Below are positions 46,380-59,065 of a stretch of 64,000 nucleotides of DNA, in pieces. The notes beneath the pieces were generated by a model, which worked only from the letters and a program-made list of their open reading frames with translations, ran no database searches and had not been told where the DNA came from. Each line of letters starts with the position of its first letter. Positions within the stretch are counted from its first letter, which is position 1. Origin of the DNA: Mixophyes australis (Eukaryota > Chordata > Amphibia > Anura > Limnodynastidae). The position numbers were made by a program, and so were the translations under genes. The DNA lies in NCBI GenBank assembly GCA_036250195.1, contig JAVHZZ010000005.1, positions 178,171,448 to 178,235,447 on the forward strand. Reading direction: 5' to 3'.

Positions 46380-47130
46380 TGCATGTCACGGACATCAAAA
46401 GCCAATTCTATTACTACAGCTGCTGTGCTAGTACCTGTCCTGACAGTCTCTTGCCTCTGCAACCTCATTATGGTGGGGATCCTCAGTCCTGTAAGAATTT
46501 CCTCAACCAGTGCCCAGTGTCTACTGTGCAGCAGCCTGGAGACTTCATCTCCCAGAGTACCAAAGGTAAGCGTAGGTCATATCTCTCCGCTCTGGGAAGC
46601 TCTTGTCTGGGCCTCACCTTTTTGTGAACTGAATGATTCTCTTCTATACAAAGCTACTGCCTTCATCGCTGCATTTCCAAAAACTGTTAAAATAGCCTGG
46701 TCCGGTATCCTCCAATTCTGCTACTCCTGCAACAGGATACCATGACTGCCAGTCAGTATGCCAATTACTTTTGTAGGCTAGCTTTGCAGTTAGGGCAGTA
46801 TAATGCAGCCATGGGAGTCACCCTCTAGAAAGTTAGATAAAACCAAGAGGAGATGTTCTAGTATCCCAAGATGACCTCATCACTATTTGTAGTAACACAT
46901 ATAACCGTTTAAAGGAACAGATGCACAAAAAGGAAATCACCGAAAAACAGTCTTTCTGCTTCTCTCCAGGGACCTCTGGTTGGTTGCTGCACTAGAAGAG
47001 CCTTTGAAAGTAACAATATTTCACCTTTCTGAAGAGGAAAGCTTCTGAAAGCGATCTCTTGGTCTGTGCATGTACTGTGGCACCAAGGCGGCTCTGAAGA
47101 GACAATCCTGGGCAGTGTTTACAGCTCTTT
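46380..47130 (+). pseudogene. Ty3-type gag remnant
   Basis: One frame near 46455-46570 reads LPLQPHYGGDPQSCKNFLNQ, a capsid motif of Ty3-type (sushi-like) gag. After a shift it continues SPLWEALVWASPFCEL and ATAFIAAF. Near 46741 it reads MTASQYANYFCRLALQLGQY. At about 47060-47090 LGLCMYCGTKAAL resembles the first half of a CCHC zinc knuckle whose His and last Cys are lost. Several frameshifts and stops break it; no product can be made. Plus strand, opposite to DUSP22. Confidence 0.75.
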
Positions 47131-48129
47131 CAGTCTATTATAAAATTATTCTTCCTATTTTGATATTGCAATCTGAAGTGTCTTTTTTAGGACAGACCTT
47201 TTTTTTCTAGTAATTTAATTGTTTAAGTATTTGTACAAAAAGTAGTTTTCCAGTAGCTTCTCTTGAGATCTTTACATTACAGCCATTGATAACAGTGCGA
47301 TTCCTACTGAAGCCAATTTTGCCCCCTTATTTACATATTGAAACCTTGCAAGAATTGTTATTTTTGCAGGGTTTCAATAAGGGGGCAAAAATGACTCCAG
47401 TAGGAATCACACTCCTATATGTAATTTCAAAATCTTTATATCTGGTTTAAGCACTACACTAGTGTCAACAATATAGTCCAGTCAAGTTCTTTCTATGTTA
47501 GGTCCACGGAGGTCTATCTAAGGGTTTCTTCATGTTTTGGTAGGAGTCTTAGAAAGCAAAAGAAAAAAAAAAGAACCACAAAAACAAAAAATCCCATCTC
47601 TTGGTCTTTGATCTTTTCTCCCTTCTAACTATTCAGACCTTGCCAATGCTTACTGTAAACACAGCCTAACCTTCTATCTGCAAGTCTACTTCTCCAGCCA
47701 GTGCTGGGGGGTTTGCCAAGAAGAATGACCAGTCTCTGACTACAGGGAGTTTCAGAACTCTGACCACAATAGACAAACTAACTTTTTTTCTAAACTAGAC
47801 TTGAGGGGTGATTTAAACTACAACAGATTAAGGTAGAAGACTGCTTTCAACCTGAGTGGTAGACATTCTAAATACCCTATCATGCCTTTCAGCCTCCATA
47901 AGGTCTATGTGTCAGTGTCTTATATGCTAAGATGGAGACATTTTTTAATAATCTCAAAGTTCATATTCTCAGAATTCAAATGTCTCCATAAAAAAAGTGT
48001 GCTCACAGTCATGTGTGTTTTTGGTTTTTTTTTTAGAAGAAATTCTCTCCCACAGAAAAAAATACTCTTTTGTTAACTGCTAATATTTAGCAGTGAAATC
48101 TGCTGTAGAAGAGTGGGTGAATCTCAGAT
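47131..48129. other. Interior of the Ty3-type relic, no clear coding trace
   Basis: Between the gag and integrase pieces I see only the nested palindrome and AT-rich sequence. A full pol would need about 2 kb here, so a large deletion is likely. Confidence 0.5.
47292..47413. mobile_element. Palindromic MITE inside the Ty3-type relic
   Basis: agtgcgattcctactgaagc pairs with actccagtaggaatcacact, ttttgcccccttat with aagggggcaaaa, and ttgaaaccttgcaa with ttgcagggtttcaa around a short loop. About 122 bp. The inserted copy lies where protease and reverse transcriptase would be expected; most of those domains are gone. Confidence 0.82.
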
Positions 48130-49240
48130 ATGCCCAATGGGCTCTCTTTTCTTTGTTTGATCTTTAACCATTGCTATTCCAACAATTTGTTAGCCGATGT
48201 TCTCTCTTCCGATGCTTTGGATCAAGATAACCTATGAGAACCATCTATCTTACGGTTTTTTTCATGTATTATGGTCACAAAATCTATCTTCCATCAGGAA
48301 AAAACTTTTACTGGCTCAGCCTTCTTGCCTTAACTCTAAGGTCACTGGTCATTCTGGTATAAGAAAAATGTTGGAATTAATCTCCAAAATTTATTGCTGG
48401 CCCAATTTAAGGAATGATGTCACAGATTCCATTTCTGCTTGTGCCGAGTGTGCCCAAAATAAAAATTCCTCAACAAGCTCATGTGGATCAAAACAATGGA
48501 CCCAATTTTGTATGGGCCAGTTAATGACCTTCAACTCTCCACAGATTGCAATGGAAGTATATTATTCTCTAAAGTTGCCTATCACCACCCTACACCTTTT
48601 AGCACAGAAATCTTTCTATTCCATGGTCTGTCCCTTTACATCATATGCAAGAGAGGAGTACAATTTGTTTTCAAACTTTAATTGGTATTCTGTTATCAAC
48701 TAAATACCAAACAGATTTATTTTCCACATATCATCCCCAGTTAAATGTTAATGAATTAAACACTACTAATACCACACATCACAATGAGCAGATTTGCTTC
48801 CTTAGGCAAAATTTACACACAATAATCATTATCCACATTCTATGAAAAATGGAGACGTTAGTAGCCACTGAGGTTCATCCTTCAACTTCTGTAGTGGATC
48901 CTGCTTTAGATACCACCATCGCAGATCTCATGTGCTCATCTGGAAGGTGCTCTCCTTAAGGCTTCCGCTTGTCACAAGAAATAGGCTAATAGACATTGTT
49001 GATCAAGAACTTTGGTATATCCAGGAGATAAGGTCTGGCTTCCCTCCAAGAACATTACACTATAAGTGTTCTCTCAACCTTGCTTCATATTTCATTGGAC
49101 TAAATAAAATGTCTAATGTGGGCTTAAGCTACGCACTAACTAATCCACAGCGAATACTTTCCATGCGTCTCTTCTCAAAACAGAAGTGATCACTTCCTGG
49201 CCATTGGAGCTACTACCTCCAGAAAAATCAATGTGCACCT
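48130..49240 (+). pseudogene. Ty3-type integrase remnant with pol C-terminus
   Basis: The order fits the end of a Ty3-type pol. A worn NNLLADVLSSDALDQDN-like segment near 48180 marks the end of RNase H. The integrase zinc-finger region follows in the frame 48197-48703 (HSGIRKMLELISKIYCWPNL then SACAECAQNKN). A scrambled catalytic core comes next, with FLFHGLSLYIICKRGVQFVF from another frame, and STYHPQLNVNE near 48725. At about 49015-49170 PGDKVWLPSKNI and FHASLLKTEVI belong to the C-terminal domain. Stops and shifts are frequent; it is an old dead copy. Confidence 0.82.
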
Positions 49241-50130
49241 AGTTTTACAGGTTTGCAGATTTCTTTATTTCATGTTACATATGTGTGATTGGCAGAAAAG
49301 CACAATTCTTGGCACATTTTAACCAAAATAACTTGGAGGTGCAACATTTGTGCCATCGAGTACAGAATGGGACCCAACCCACCTATCTCGTAGATGGTGG
49401 AAAAATCAAATCTTTTTGCATGGAAAAAAAAGATGTGTCCTTTCTCACAAAGCAGTGAACTCTAAATGCATGTTGTATCCTTGCATTTGATCTACACTCA
49501 ACATGGAATGCCTCTAGTCCTCTCAACTTTCCATTGAGGCGAGGTAAACTTTTGCACCACCACAGATACAGCTGTTCAACTGGTTACACCAAAAAAACTG
49601 ACACACTTACGTAAAAGAGTAGGTGCATGACATCACAATACAATTGCACATATGTTCGTAAGTTTGCAAATGTGTCTTATTGTTGCAATCAAAATGGACC
49701 CTTTAACTATCACATATAATAGAAATATGTACAGTTTTTCAGATGGATATGGATAAATAGTCTATTATGTACAACAACAGGGTACATTTCAACTATGGAA
49801 GGTACCAGATCATTTCACAACAATTAGCTATAAAAACCCAATTTTGTAAAATACATATAAATAAGTCATATAGAGGGGAGGGGGGAGCTGGGTCATCAAA
49901 CCTACACGAACACCTCCCCCCATTGATTATCGTACAAGAGAAAGAAAAGAGGTTTCAAACTGACAACACCACTCCCTTTCTGACCCCAATACACATCACC
50001 ATCTGATTTGCATCTCTGAACACGGGAAGATGCCTCTGCATAGTGAGCAGATTGCAGTTACATTGTTTCATAATCTAAATATATCAAACCACTGTACAGA
50101 ATATTTCAGAGTTGCAATTCTGACCTTAGT
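49241..50130. other. DUSP22 large intron, nothing recognised
   Basis: The 3' LTR of the Ty3-type relic should be near the left side but was not identified. Confidence 0.4.
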
Positions 50131-50138
50131 TTAGGTAC

Positions 50139-50886
50139 GTGGTTCTCAAACTTTTTCAGTTTGCGGCACCCTTAGGAGTATCCATCATTTTTTCAAGGCA
50201 CCCCTCCAGAATAATTACAGTGCAGTACCGTTTTATAAGTAGTTGGGTCAAAATAACGTAATAAGTATCTAGGTCAGGACAGAAATATTTATTAAGTTGT
50301 TTGCAAAAATAATACACATAAATCCAAGGGAAAATAATATTTTTATATTTTTTTTTCAATTATATTTCTGTCCTCCTTCATCCACACACTCTGTGCCCCT
50401 CCTTCATCCACACACTCTGTGCCCCTCTTTCATCCACACACTCTGTGCCCCTCCTTCATCCACACACTCTGTGCCCCTCCTTCATCCACACACTCTGTGC
50501 CCCTCCTTCATCCACACACTCTGTGCCCCTCCTTCATCCACACACTCTGTGTCCCTCTTTCATTATTTTGCCTCTCCATTGCCGTTTCCTATCACCATTT
50601 CTCCTCCCCTTTCTTTACTTGCCATACTTGGCCTTCTTTCTTCTATTTCTTCTGTCTTCTTACCAATCCAGCGGCGCCCGGGACCCAGCATCCTCCTATC
50701 TCCCGCTGCTTCTCACTGAATATGTTGGACGTGATGACGTCATGCCCGACATTCAATGAGAAGCGAGGAGGATGCTGGGTCCCAGGTGCCGCCGGATTAG
50801 TAAATTGTTGTTTTTTTTCTTTTCTTCCTGGCCACGGCACCCCTGTAACAGCGCCGCTGCACCCCTGGGAGCCACGGTGCACACTT
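50139..50886. mobile_element. hAT-like element with minisatellite, second copy
   Basis: Flanked by ttaggtac (50131-50138 and 50887-50894), a perfect 8-bp duplication. It starts gtggttctcaaactttttca then tttgcggcacccttag and ends agccacggtgcacactt. It matches 20713-22290 along its length (tttttcaaggcacccctcc, gttttataagtagttgggt, gacccagcatcctc, atgacgtca) but lacks the nested MITE and has a shorter array. Confidence 0.85.
50368..50562 (+). repeat. Minisatellite, 26-bp unit
   Basis: About 7-8 units of ctccttcatccacacactct + gtgccc. Related in sequence to the 25/27-bp array at 21.2-21.96 kb but with an extra c, showing that the two copies of the element expanded separately or drifted in unit length. 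Confidence 0.95.
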
Positions 50887-50894
50887 TTAGGTAC

Positions 50895-53641
50895 AACATC
50901 AAATACAAGCCCAATCATATTACTTCCTTATAGGTGCCACATGCTGGATTCCAATCCTACTATTTCTGTTAATCAAAGTGTATTTGGAGTCTAACACTGT
51001 AAATTATAGAATTCAGTGACAAGAACCGGCATGGTCCTGGACATATAGAAGCCCACTGAACCTACTAACATTTCCTTTGTTGAAAGGGGGGCATTTTTTA
51101 TATGCATGGAGACCTTTCACCTATAGAGGCATCTATTTTGTGCATTTAACAATTCACTAGGAACAAGTGACATCACTGAGGCACTGCCTAAATATTTACC
51201 AGATACTGGTTGCAAGAAATTGATATTGAATATTAATTTAATGTATTTACTGTGAGTGACACTTCAGCTTTAAGTAATGTATATTTTGTATTGTGGCTTA
51301 ATTCTTCTGTTATATCAGGGTCTGTGACATTTCAGTTTAATAAAATGCTGTGGCTATCAATAGTTGTAAATGCCATATGTTTTGTGGTGTCTAGCAAGAT
51401 GCTTTTGCCAGAACTGTTCGTAAACACATAAAAGCAAAAACACAAACTATGATACAAAGCATCAAGTAGCACAAATTTTCACAATAAAAAAACAAAACAA
51501 AAAGCAAGTCAATTCTGTTTGTATTATATATACACAGTATATATAAAAAAAAAAAAAAAATATAGATTTTGGACCCAACAATGCTTTTTTTCATAATTGT
51601 GTCTAAAAAACAAGGGCAAAAGCTCTGCAGAAAAATAGGATGATTGAGAGGTAAGGGAGAGCGAATGCGTTCAGAAAAGAAAATAGTTATAGTTACATAG
51701 GTCTAAATCTAACAATCCTGTTACCCAGGGTGGTACCACCCTCGTCCCTTGCAAATAACCAAAATTAGAGTAATGTAGAACATAAAACATAAAATCTTGT
51801 CACTTGAATTATTATAAGATTGGTCAAAAATGTAGAAACCATCACTTCAGACTATCCCTGCAAGGAAATTAACTTTTTTTTTAACATGCTTCTTGAAATA
51901 GCTGCCCTAAGATTGCCCCATTACAGGACCACCCCTGAAAGCAACCAGAGGGGACCTTTTAAGCATGGTAATTTTTCTTCACTGTTCCCCTTAGAACTCT
52001 ATACAAAAATGAATATGTTCTATCAATATCAAACACTACTTCCCTTGGCAGCATAAGGCACATTACTGTCCTTATAGTAAAAAAGCATGCGTTTGTGATG
52101 GAACATTCTTTCTTCTATACTGAAAGGATGCTTACATGCAATCTCTGATACCCTTAACATATAGTATTGAGATATGTATACTGACCTTAACTATACAATA
52201 ATAATGCTACAAAGTATTGCATGCATTTTAATATTAAATTATAATACACTCTGGAAATTGTGTAAATTGGTTCACAAGATAAAACTTCTGCCAAACTTTA
52301 CCTACATTTTATCAACAGTTTTGATGAGAAAGACCAGTGATGAAGCTAAGGGCAGTTGGGTCTTTGTGCAAACTCAGGGCCACTCAGGACATCGGGAAGC
52401 ACAAGCACAACCTGTTTAGAAGATGTTGGAAACTTTCCGGTGTCCACGGTCACTTAAATAGGGGAAGCAGCCACCAGACCCATGGAGCCCTAACGTAGCC
52501 GCTAAATTTATTGCTTTTACTTTGTGAATAGCCCACTGACCACCAGATGCACAATCCTGCTTTCCTTGTTCATTTTCCTTTCTATATAATAATACGAATG
52601 CAGTGATCCACACAAATCTCAAGCAGAATATGAATGCCTTTCATTTGGGAGGATTCATGGTATAGTAAGTGTCTATAAAACATTACGCTCCATAAAATTT
52701 ACTTTAATCCCTGAAAACGAAGTGACTTTTCAAGAATAAGGTTTGATGATCTTAGAACGGCTACATACTACAGCTACTTTATATCAAGACATCTAAACAT
52801 TTATAAATAGGAAACTACTTTAAAACTAAGGCAGCTGTGTCATATGAAACTCGAAAGTTAAATGTCGAGAGAAGAAAAAGTATCCTATGTGAAACATGCT
52901 GAGCTATAACGAGAGCTTTTGTTTCACATGAAAGACAGGTGTTGCGGCACAAGAATCTGTTCGGCAGCTGTCAGGTTATCAGTGGTAGAATTGCCTGCAC
53001 AAGAGAAGCAACAGGGACATACACAATTGTAAACACTGTGCGAGATAAAAACAGCCAAATTGCAAAATGACCATTACTTTAAGAGAAATCAAGTGCTATA
53101 TAGAAAAACAGAAATGTATGGCAATCTATATTATGTTATAAAAGTCAACATGCATTTATTTCTCCAATACAAATCCATAGTGATCAGATCATTTGATGGC
53201 CACATATTTGCATTACAAGCCATTACAGTCCGTTATAGATTTTTTTTTTTTTAACGAAACCCACATAATTTACATATCCAATAAATATTTACATAGTGAG
53301 TCACAATTTTAGAACTTTATGTGCTTAGAAATTCTGATAACTGACTGTTAACGCTTTCTATCAAAAATAAATTATTTGTATAACACCCGTTATTAACAGA
53401 CATCTCATGACATGTCCCGGCCGATGAAGCTTGAAGCGTATTAACATTCTACAATAATTGCGCACGTCACAAATTCGTACTTAAAAACTGTATATTTTAA
53501 CTACAGCTAGGGCTATATAATACTATAGTTTGCCTATTACTCAGTAAGGTTTTCAAAATGGTTTTTAAAAATGAAATAAAAGCTGATGCTCTTTAATAAG
53601 TACACTTGTTTTTCATTGGCTTTGCCTAGATTTAATTGTAA
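50895..53641. other. DUSP22 large intron, nothing recognised
   Basis: AT-rich with A and T runs (for example near 51548-51560 and 53240-53252). Short open frames at 51820-52056, 52174-52419 and 52416-52622 have no recognisable motif. Confidence 0.45.
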
Positions 53642-53642
53642 G

Positions 53643-53681
<39 letters not shown>

Positions 53682-53737
53682 ATGTATGTATGTATGTATG
53701 TATGTATGTATGTATGTGTGTGTGTGTGTGTGTGTGT
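53642..53737 (+). repeat. Compound microsatellite (GT)n(ATGT)n(GT)n
   Basis: GT dinucleotides on each side of about 13 ATGT tetranucleotides, in a symmetrical arrangement. It lies just left of a MITE. Confidence 0.98.
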
Positions 53738-53754
53738 AAAAAGTGCAATTTACA

Positions 53755-53964
53755 GGGGCATATTCAATTGTCGGCGGAAGTGCTGAAAATCTCGTGGCGC
53801 GCGGACTAAACGATAATAGTATGCGTAAAAAACATTACGGTAGTTTTCTCGCTGGATTTCAGTTCGCAGCTCCCTGAGCCGCAAGCTGAAATCCAGCTTA
53901 CCATTACCGTAATAACGGTAGTAGTTTTTACGCGGCGGGATATTCTAACAATTCAATAAGCCCC
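53755..53964. mobile_element. Palindromic MITE, ggtattcaattg family, copy 2
   Basis: Left end ggggcatattcaattgt and right end acaattcaataagcccc. The arms pair through gctggatttcagttcgcagc and its inverse, and through aacggtag. It is the same family as 20751-20974, more diverged. Confidence 0.88.
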
Positions 53965-56247
53965 ATAGTGTATGAAACAAACCATGAGATCTATATGGTT
54001 TGTTCAAGCTGACACAAAGTAACAATGTCATAATTCATTTAAATAAAATGAACAAAAAACAATGATAAAAGGTGCTTACCACAACAATGATTGCACAGAG
54101 AGATAAAACAGGTTTATACATTTACCAATGCTAGCAAATCAATGTGTACAATTATTCTTTTCTTTATTTAGCTGTTCGTATTGTGGCATGCACTGCAAAG
54201 GAAAGCTAGGATCATGGATGCATATAAGGTCCCAGACAATGCTAGGAGCTTATATAAAATATACCTTGTGTAAATTTCGCAATGTGTAAATTTCGCAATG
54301 ATGCCTTTTTTTTTTCAGCTATTCACATTAAAAACATCAGCCAAACCACAACATCAGATTAGCTGACATATGACCGGGTCAGAAGAACATACCACAATCA
54401 AACAATCATATTTCATCACATCAAGATGTCCTGCACCAAACAGAGATCTAAACCTGTCAAATAGGTCCAATTCCAACATAAATAACTAATTTCCATCAAC
54501 ATTAAGCAATTATAGTGTTATTTTAAGCAGATGAGATAACCTAGGCTTGATCACTTCATTGGTAACAAAACAAAGAGGAAGAACAGAGTACATGAAAGCA
54601 CCATTACGTCACAGATGTTACAATCTGACAGCTAGGACATTCTCAGAGTGTCAATGAAGTCAAAGTCTAGAGAACTAAATGTTCATGTGTTCCAAGTCCA
54701 TTAACATGCAGGTGGTAACTTAGTGTCTAGAAATATATAAGGGATATCAAAAGCTTACACACTTTATTAATGTCTAAATGGTTTTATTTTTCGCAATACA
54801 TATTGTTGCACAAGTAAAGCTTTGTCTTCATTATGATAATTTCTTTCACTGGCTTGTTTTATTTAAAGTGTAATGCTCAGAAATGGTAAACATTATTAGT
54901 GTTAGTCATATTTCGCTAGGTTATTTTAATATTTTAAATTAATTGCAATGTACATTGTTCTATTGATTTAAAAAACAAACAAAAAAAAATAAAAATAAAA
55001 AATAAAATGAATTCAGGAGGAAAAACCCCCGTAACATTGTGTATAGCAAATTTATAACTACATAAGTCATAAACTATGCATTCGTTTATGGTGGTTGGTC
55101 ATTGAGAACTATGTTAATCCCAATTCTCAACTCAAAGCAATTTGCAGCATAGCTGAAAACACCTGATGGTAGGACATGAAAGCAGTCTATTTCACTGCCT
55201 CCATTTGTGCTCCCCATCTTCATGCTTTGGAGAAAACTGTGATTTTGTTTTAGACATTTAACTCTCGCTTTGTTTCAAGTCTTGACAATTGGGAAATCCT
55301 AGAACTTGTTCTAGTTTTTCAAGCTCTCACTGTATCGGTTAAACTGATTTTTGGTTTCAGGAGACAACAACTTCATCTAGTTTTGGTGGTTAGGAATTGG
55401 ATTTATCAAGCACTCTTTTTATTTATAACAATTTACATGTTTATAGGACTTGTATAGTTTAATGCTAAGAACCAATATAATGGATTGTTTACACCTTTAA
55501 GTCAATCAGATTAAAAAGGTCAATGTAGCCAGATATTGTCTTTTACTACCATATTGCACCAGTGATTTCAAAGGTGGTAGGTGTACCTACTGTATGTGTG
55601 CTGCGGGTAAGGAGCCCTGTGCTGGAATATGTGTATATGTAGGCCTACTTTTCAATAGTTCTGTCTTTACATTATGGGGCCTACTTAGACTTGGGAGGCA
55701 ACAGAGGATCCTCTGGTGATTAATGGGCAATCCAAGCATGGAAATTATACTCCTACTGGTTAGTCGTTAAGAATGCTGAAAAACGATGTAAACCCTATTA
55801 ACCCTGTTAATCCTAGTAAAAACAGACATATAAATATTAAGCAGTGTAGAATAATTTAATTGACAAGTATTTTACCATAATCTACATGTATCCTTCTATC
55901 TGGCTGATTATGGAAGACAAGCTTAAACTAACCATAAACACAGGCATTTACAAATAAATTAACTGTAAAGATAGGGGCCTTTAGAAAATAAAAGAACACA
56001 CAATTTTTGGTAGACAGGACCGTCCATTGTACAGCAGGATGAATGGCCTCTTCCGTGTTTCTTATTTTAACAGTCACAATGGCAATAGTTAATTTTAGTA
56101 TACAGGGCTAGAGTGAGCAGCACTGAAAAAAAAATGATGACGAGGGTCTTTCACTATGACTCCCTTCTCTGTTGCGATTATTACATCTTGATAATAATAA
56201 GTACATAAAATAAGATTCGAAGACAACGTATAGTTATTAGTAATGTA
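53965..56247. other. DUSP22 large intron, nothing recognised
   Basis: A 17-base word tgtgtaaatttcgcaat is tandemly doubled near 54268-54300. Otherwise there are no repeat ends or coding traces. Confidence 0.45.
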
Positions 56248-56900
56248 CAGAGGTGGAACTAGCAAGTTGTGGGCCCAGGTGCAACAATTTGCTTTAGGCC
56301 CCACCACATGGAAAAACAGAAAATATGTATTATCCTTTTGTTTTATTTTGTTCAAACTTCAAGTATAAGAAATATAAATATAGAACATGAAAACTATAAA
56401 CACCCGCCCTTCCCCATAAGAAAATTTTCTTTTAATTCCAATAATGTATTGTGCACCTGGCCCCCATCTGTATCACACTGTGCCCCCCTCTCCGTGTCTC
56501 ACACTGTGCCCCCCTCTCCGTGTCTCACACTGTGCCCCCCCTCTCCGCGTCTCACACTGCGGCCCCCCTCTCCGCGTCTCACACTGCGGCCCCCCCTCTC
56601 CGCGTCTCACACTGCGGCCCCCCTCTCCGCGTCTCACACTGCGGCCCCCCTCTCCGCGTCTCCCACTGCGGCCCCCTCTCCGCGTCTCACACTGCGCCCC
56701 CCCTCTCCATGTCTCACACTCTGCCCCCCTCTCACACTGCGCCCCCCCTCTCCATGTCTCACACTGCGCCCCCTTCCCCATATCTCCCCTCTCCCAGTGC
56801 AGCTTTTAACACTTATGGGCAATGGCAAGCGTTATAAGTGTTCGGCAAAGCACACCCAAAATCTTTTCAGCCTGATTATAGATTTACATTGATAGGCCCC
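56248..56900. mobile_element. Probable hAT-like element with minisatellite
   Basis: The left end cagaggtggaactagc and following gtgggcccaggtgcaac look like a hAT-type terminus. No matching right end or duplication was found, so the right border is only a guess near aggccccaca. It carries the array below, fitting the pattern of the other elements. Confidence 0.45.
56465..56790 (+). repeat. C-rich minisatellite, about 25-28 bp unit
   Basis: About 12 units of ccccctctccgcgtctcaca + ctgcgg, with outer units reading ctctccgtgtctcacactgtg and ctctccatgtctcacact. The central units are CpG-rich; the outer ones look like CpG-decayed versions. Open frames across it are by-products. Confidence 0.93.
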
Positions 56901-58865
56901 ACACAACATGATGTTTTATTTCAGAATGAAGCTCTTAGATTTTGTTACTGCTATGGATTAAAGTATTAAAATACTGTAAGATTAAACTGGTCTGTTGTCC
57001 TCATTATTATTCTCAATACCTTATACTATTCTGTAATAAATAATGTATGCAAGCCTGTCTATAAAATGAGGAGGTGGTGGCTATAATTTTATTTTATAAT
57101 CGTGTCATAAAAATGAAAAATATGCATAATACATATTTAAAGATAATGTAATCACATTCCTTTTGCATAGCAGTAGTATCATTACTTTGCAAAGACTTGT
57201 TGCAAAACTAAATATTGTACTGTCCAATTGGAAAAATTTAATTCTATACATAGAAGTTGTTTTGTTTTTCTAAAATCAGAAAGCGAGATCTACTGATTTC
57301 CAACTAAAACATAAAATAAATAATTTTAAGCAAATGTCATTTACCAGTAATGCATGTTTTCACAAATGATTTCCAGGAACGTTTGCTATAATATATTTTG
57401 CTGTAGAGTTAACACGAAAGTTTAATCTGTTTTGCTATATGCAAATATTTATGTGTTTGCCACCTGGCCAGTCCTTTCAGGTTTGTCAACCTTTATTTGA
57501 CTTTTACCATCAGCAGATGACTGAAATAGCCACTTTTCAAGGACATTTTAATTTCGGTGTACATATGTTGGCAGTATCAAAACTGTCAGTGGTTGTTTGA
57601 GGCAACACTGAAAGTCTGGAGGATGTCCATCATGCCACTGCGAAAGCTCAGCATCTGTTTGTGCTGCAAACCTCAGCGAACATGACTCATGAATATCTTG
57701 TAAGCATAAGCCATGTTTGACATATGTATTACAGTGTAATAAAAGCATAGAACATAAGCTTTTAACAAGCAGTCTATGAACCGGAGGCAAGATGCAGAAG
57801 TGGCAATTGTGGTTCAAAGTGGACACCATGCAAACATTGTACTTTGCCCAAGCATACGGGCAGGACAGAAAATAAAGAAATACAGTACCTGCAATTCACC
57901 ACTTCTTATAGCTCACATAGATGACAAACTAGGCTACCTTATTGCATAAGATTGTGCACTTAAAATCTTAGCGATTATGCAATGAAGCGGTTTTGGGCAC
58001 CACTACAATCAAATGTCAATGATTGCAGGGAAGATTGTGCAGAGCATGCCCTCACTGAAAGGCATTCCGTGGCATTACGGATTCTGAAAATGGTAGTACT
58101 GGTTCTATGCAAAATCCCACCTAGTGCATCAGTCAATAAATGAGCTTAATATGATATTTTAGGCATAGTTATCCTCCGAGTTCTGATGCAGAGCTAACAT
58201 GGGGCACAAGTATCAACAGCATAACAAGATCCAAGTTTGACCTGAATAAATTACGGTAGTTGCCTGTAAAGGATTTAGCTCACTAGGTGATGGAACCGGG
58301 AATATGTATAGATGAGCCCAACATTACTGGAATGTCAGAGCCCACATCATGATGGGGGCGTGGCCACATCCTGGGCCGTGCCTAGAGATTTTCTAGTAAT
58401 TACAGCATGCACCTACAGTATTCTCCTCTCCTGGCTGCCAGCACTGGTAGGGTTTTCAATCTAGGAGAGGTGGAAGTCCCTGATGGATGGCCCCTAGTAA
58501 AAATATACAAGGGAGGCTGCCTAACTAGCAGACATTGTACAAAGATGTGCAAACCATTCGTCCTTCCGGTATTATTTATCCTTCACTTACATATCCCTTT
58601 AAGGACATGGTACAAATAGCATGTAAGCTGTAACCAAAACCAGCCAAATATTGGCTCTGTTCAGTCTAGTGCTGGTTAGACACCTATGCAATCTTACTTC
58701 AGATGCAATTTCTGCAATGATTTCACCAACAATTGTATGTTCCAATGAGCACGCCGAGTTATGCGTACAGGTCTACGCAATTTACCTTCATATCTGTGAT
58801 CTTCATCTCTCATAACCAACTTCTGAAATGATTGTGACTCTATACACACTCTACAGATATCTGCC
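56901..58865. other. DUSP22 large intron, nothing recognised
   Basis: A 93-codon minus-strand frame at 57548-57829 is discussed in the findings. No repeat ends seen. Confidence 0.45.
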
Positions 58866-59065
58866 TACACTGCTGGTCAGGTGTGTGACCACACTTCCAC
58901 ATTTGTCGACATCGTTCCATCGTTGATCGTGATGTTTAGGATGTTTATAAAACCAAATAAGATGCAGAGTGTTTTGGTACGATAATACATGATCATGGAA
59001 GTGTACACACTCTTGCAATATCTAAATCGTGTGATCTGCACGATAATTGCATAGGTGTACCCAAA
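58866..59065. mobile_element. Harbinger-like MITE relic, copy 3
   Basis: It contains catcgttccatcgttgatcg, gaagtgtacacactctt, atctgcacgataattgcata and ggtgtaccc. These words are typical of the two copies at 18311 and 23016 (acgatcac, gtgtgtac, ggtac). The ends are too worn to place. Confidence 0.4.

Noticed and set aside
50297..50994. Open frames of 104-191 codons
   Set aside because: They cross the 26-bp array and the borders of the hAT-like element 50139-50886.
56269..56892. Open frames of up to 207 codons, Pro/Ser/Cys-rich
   Set aside because: By-products of the C-rich minisatellite; open in several phases on both strands.
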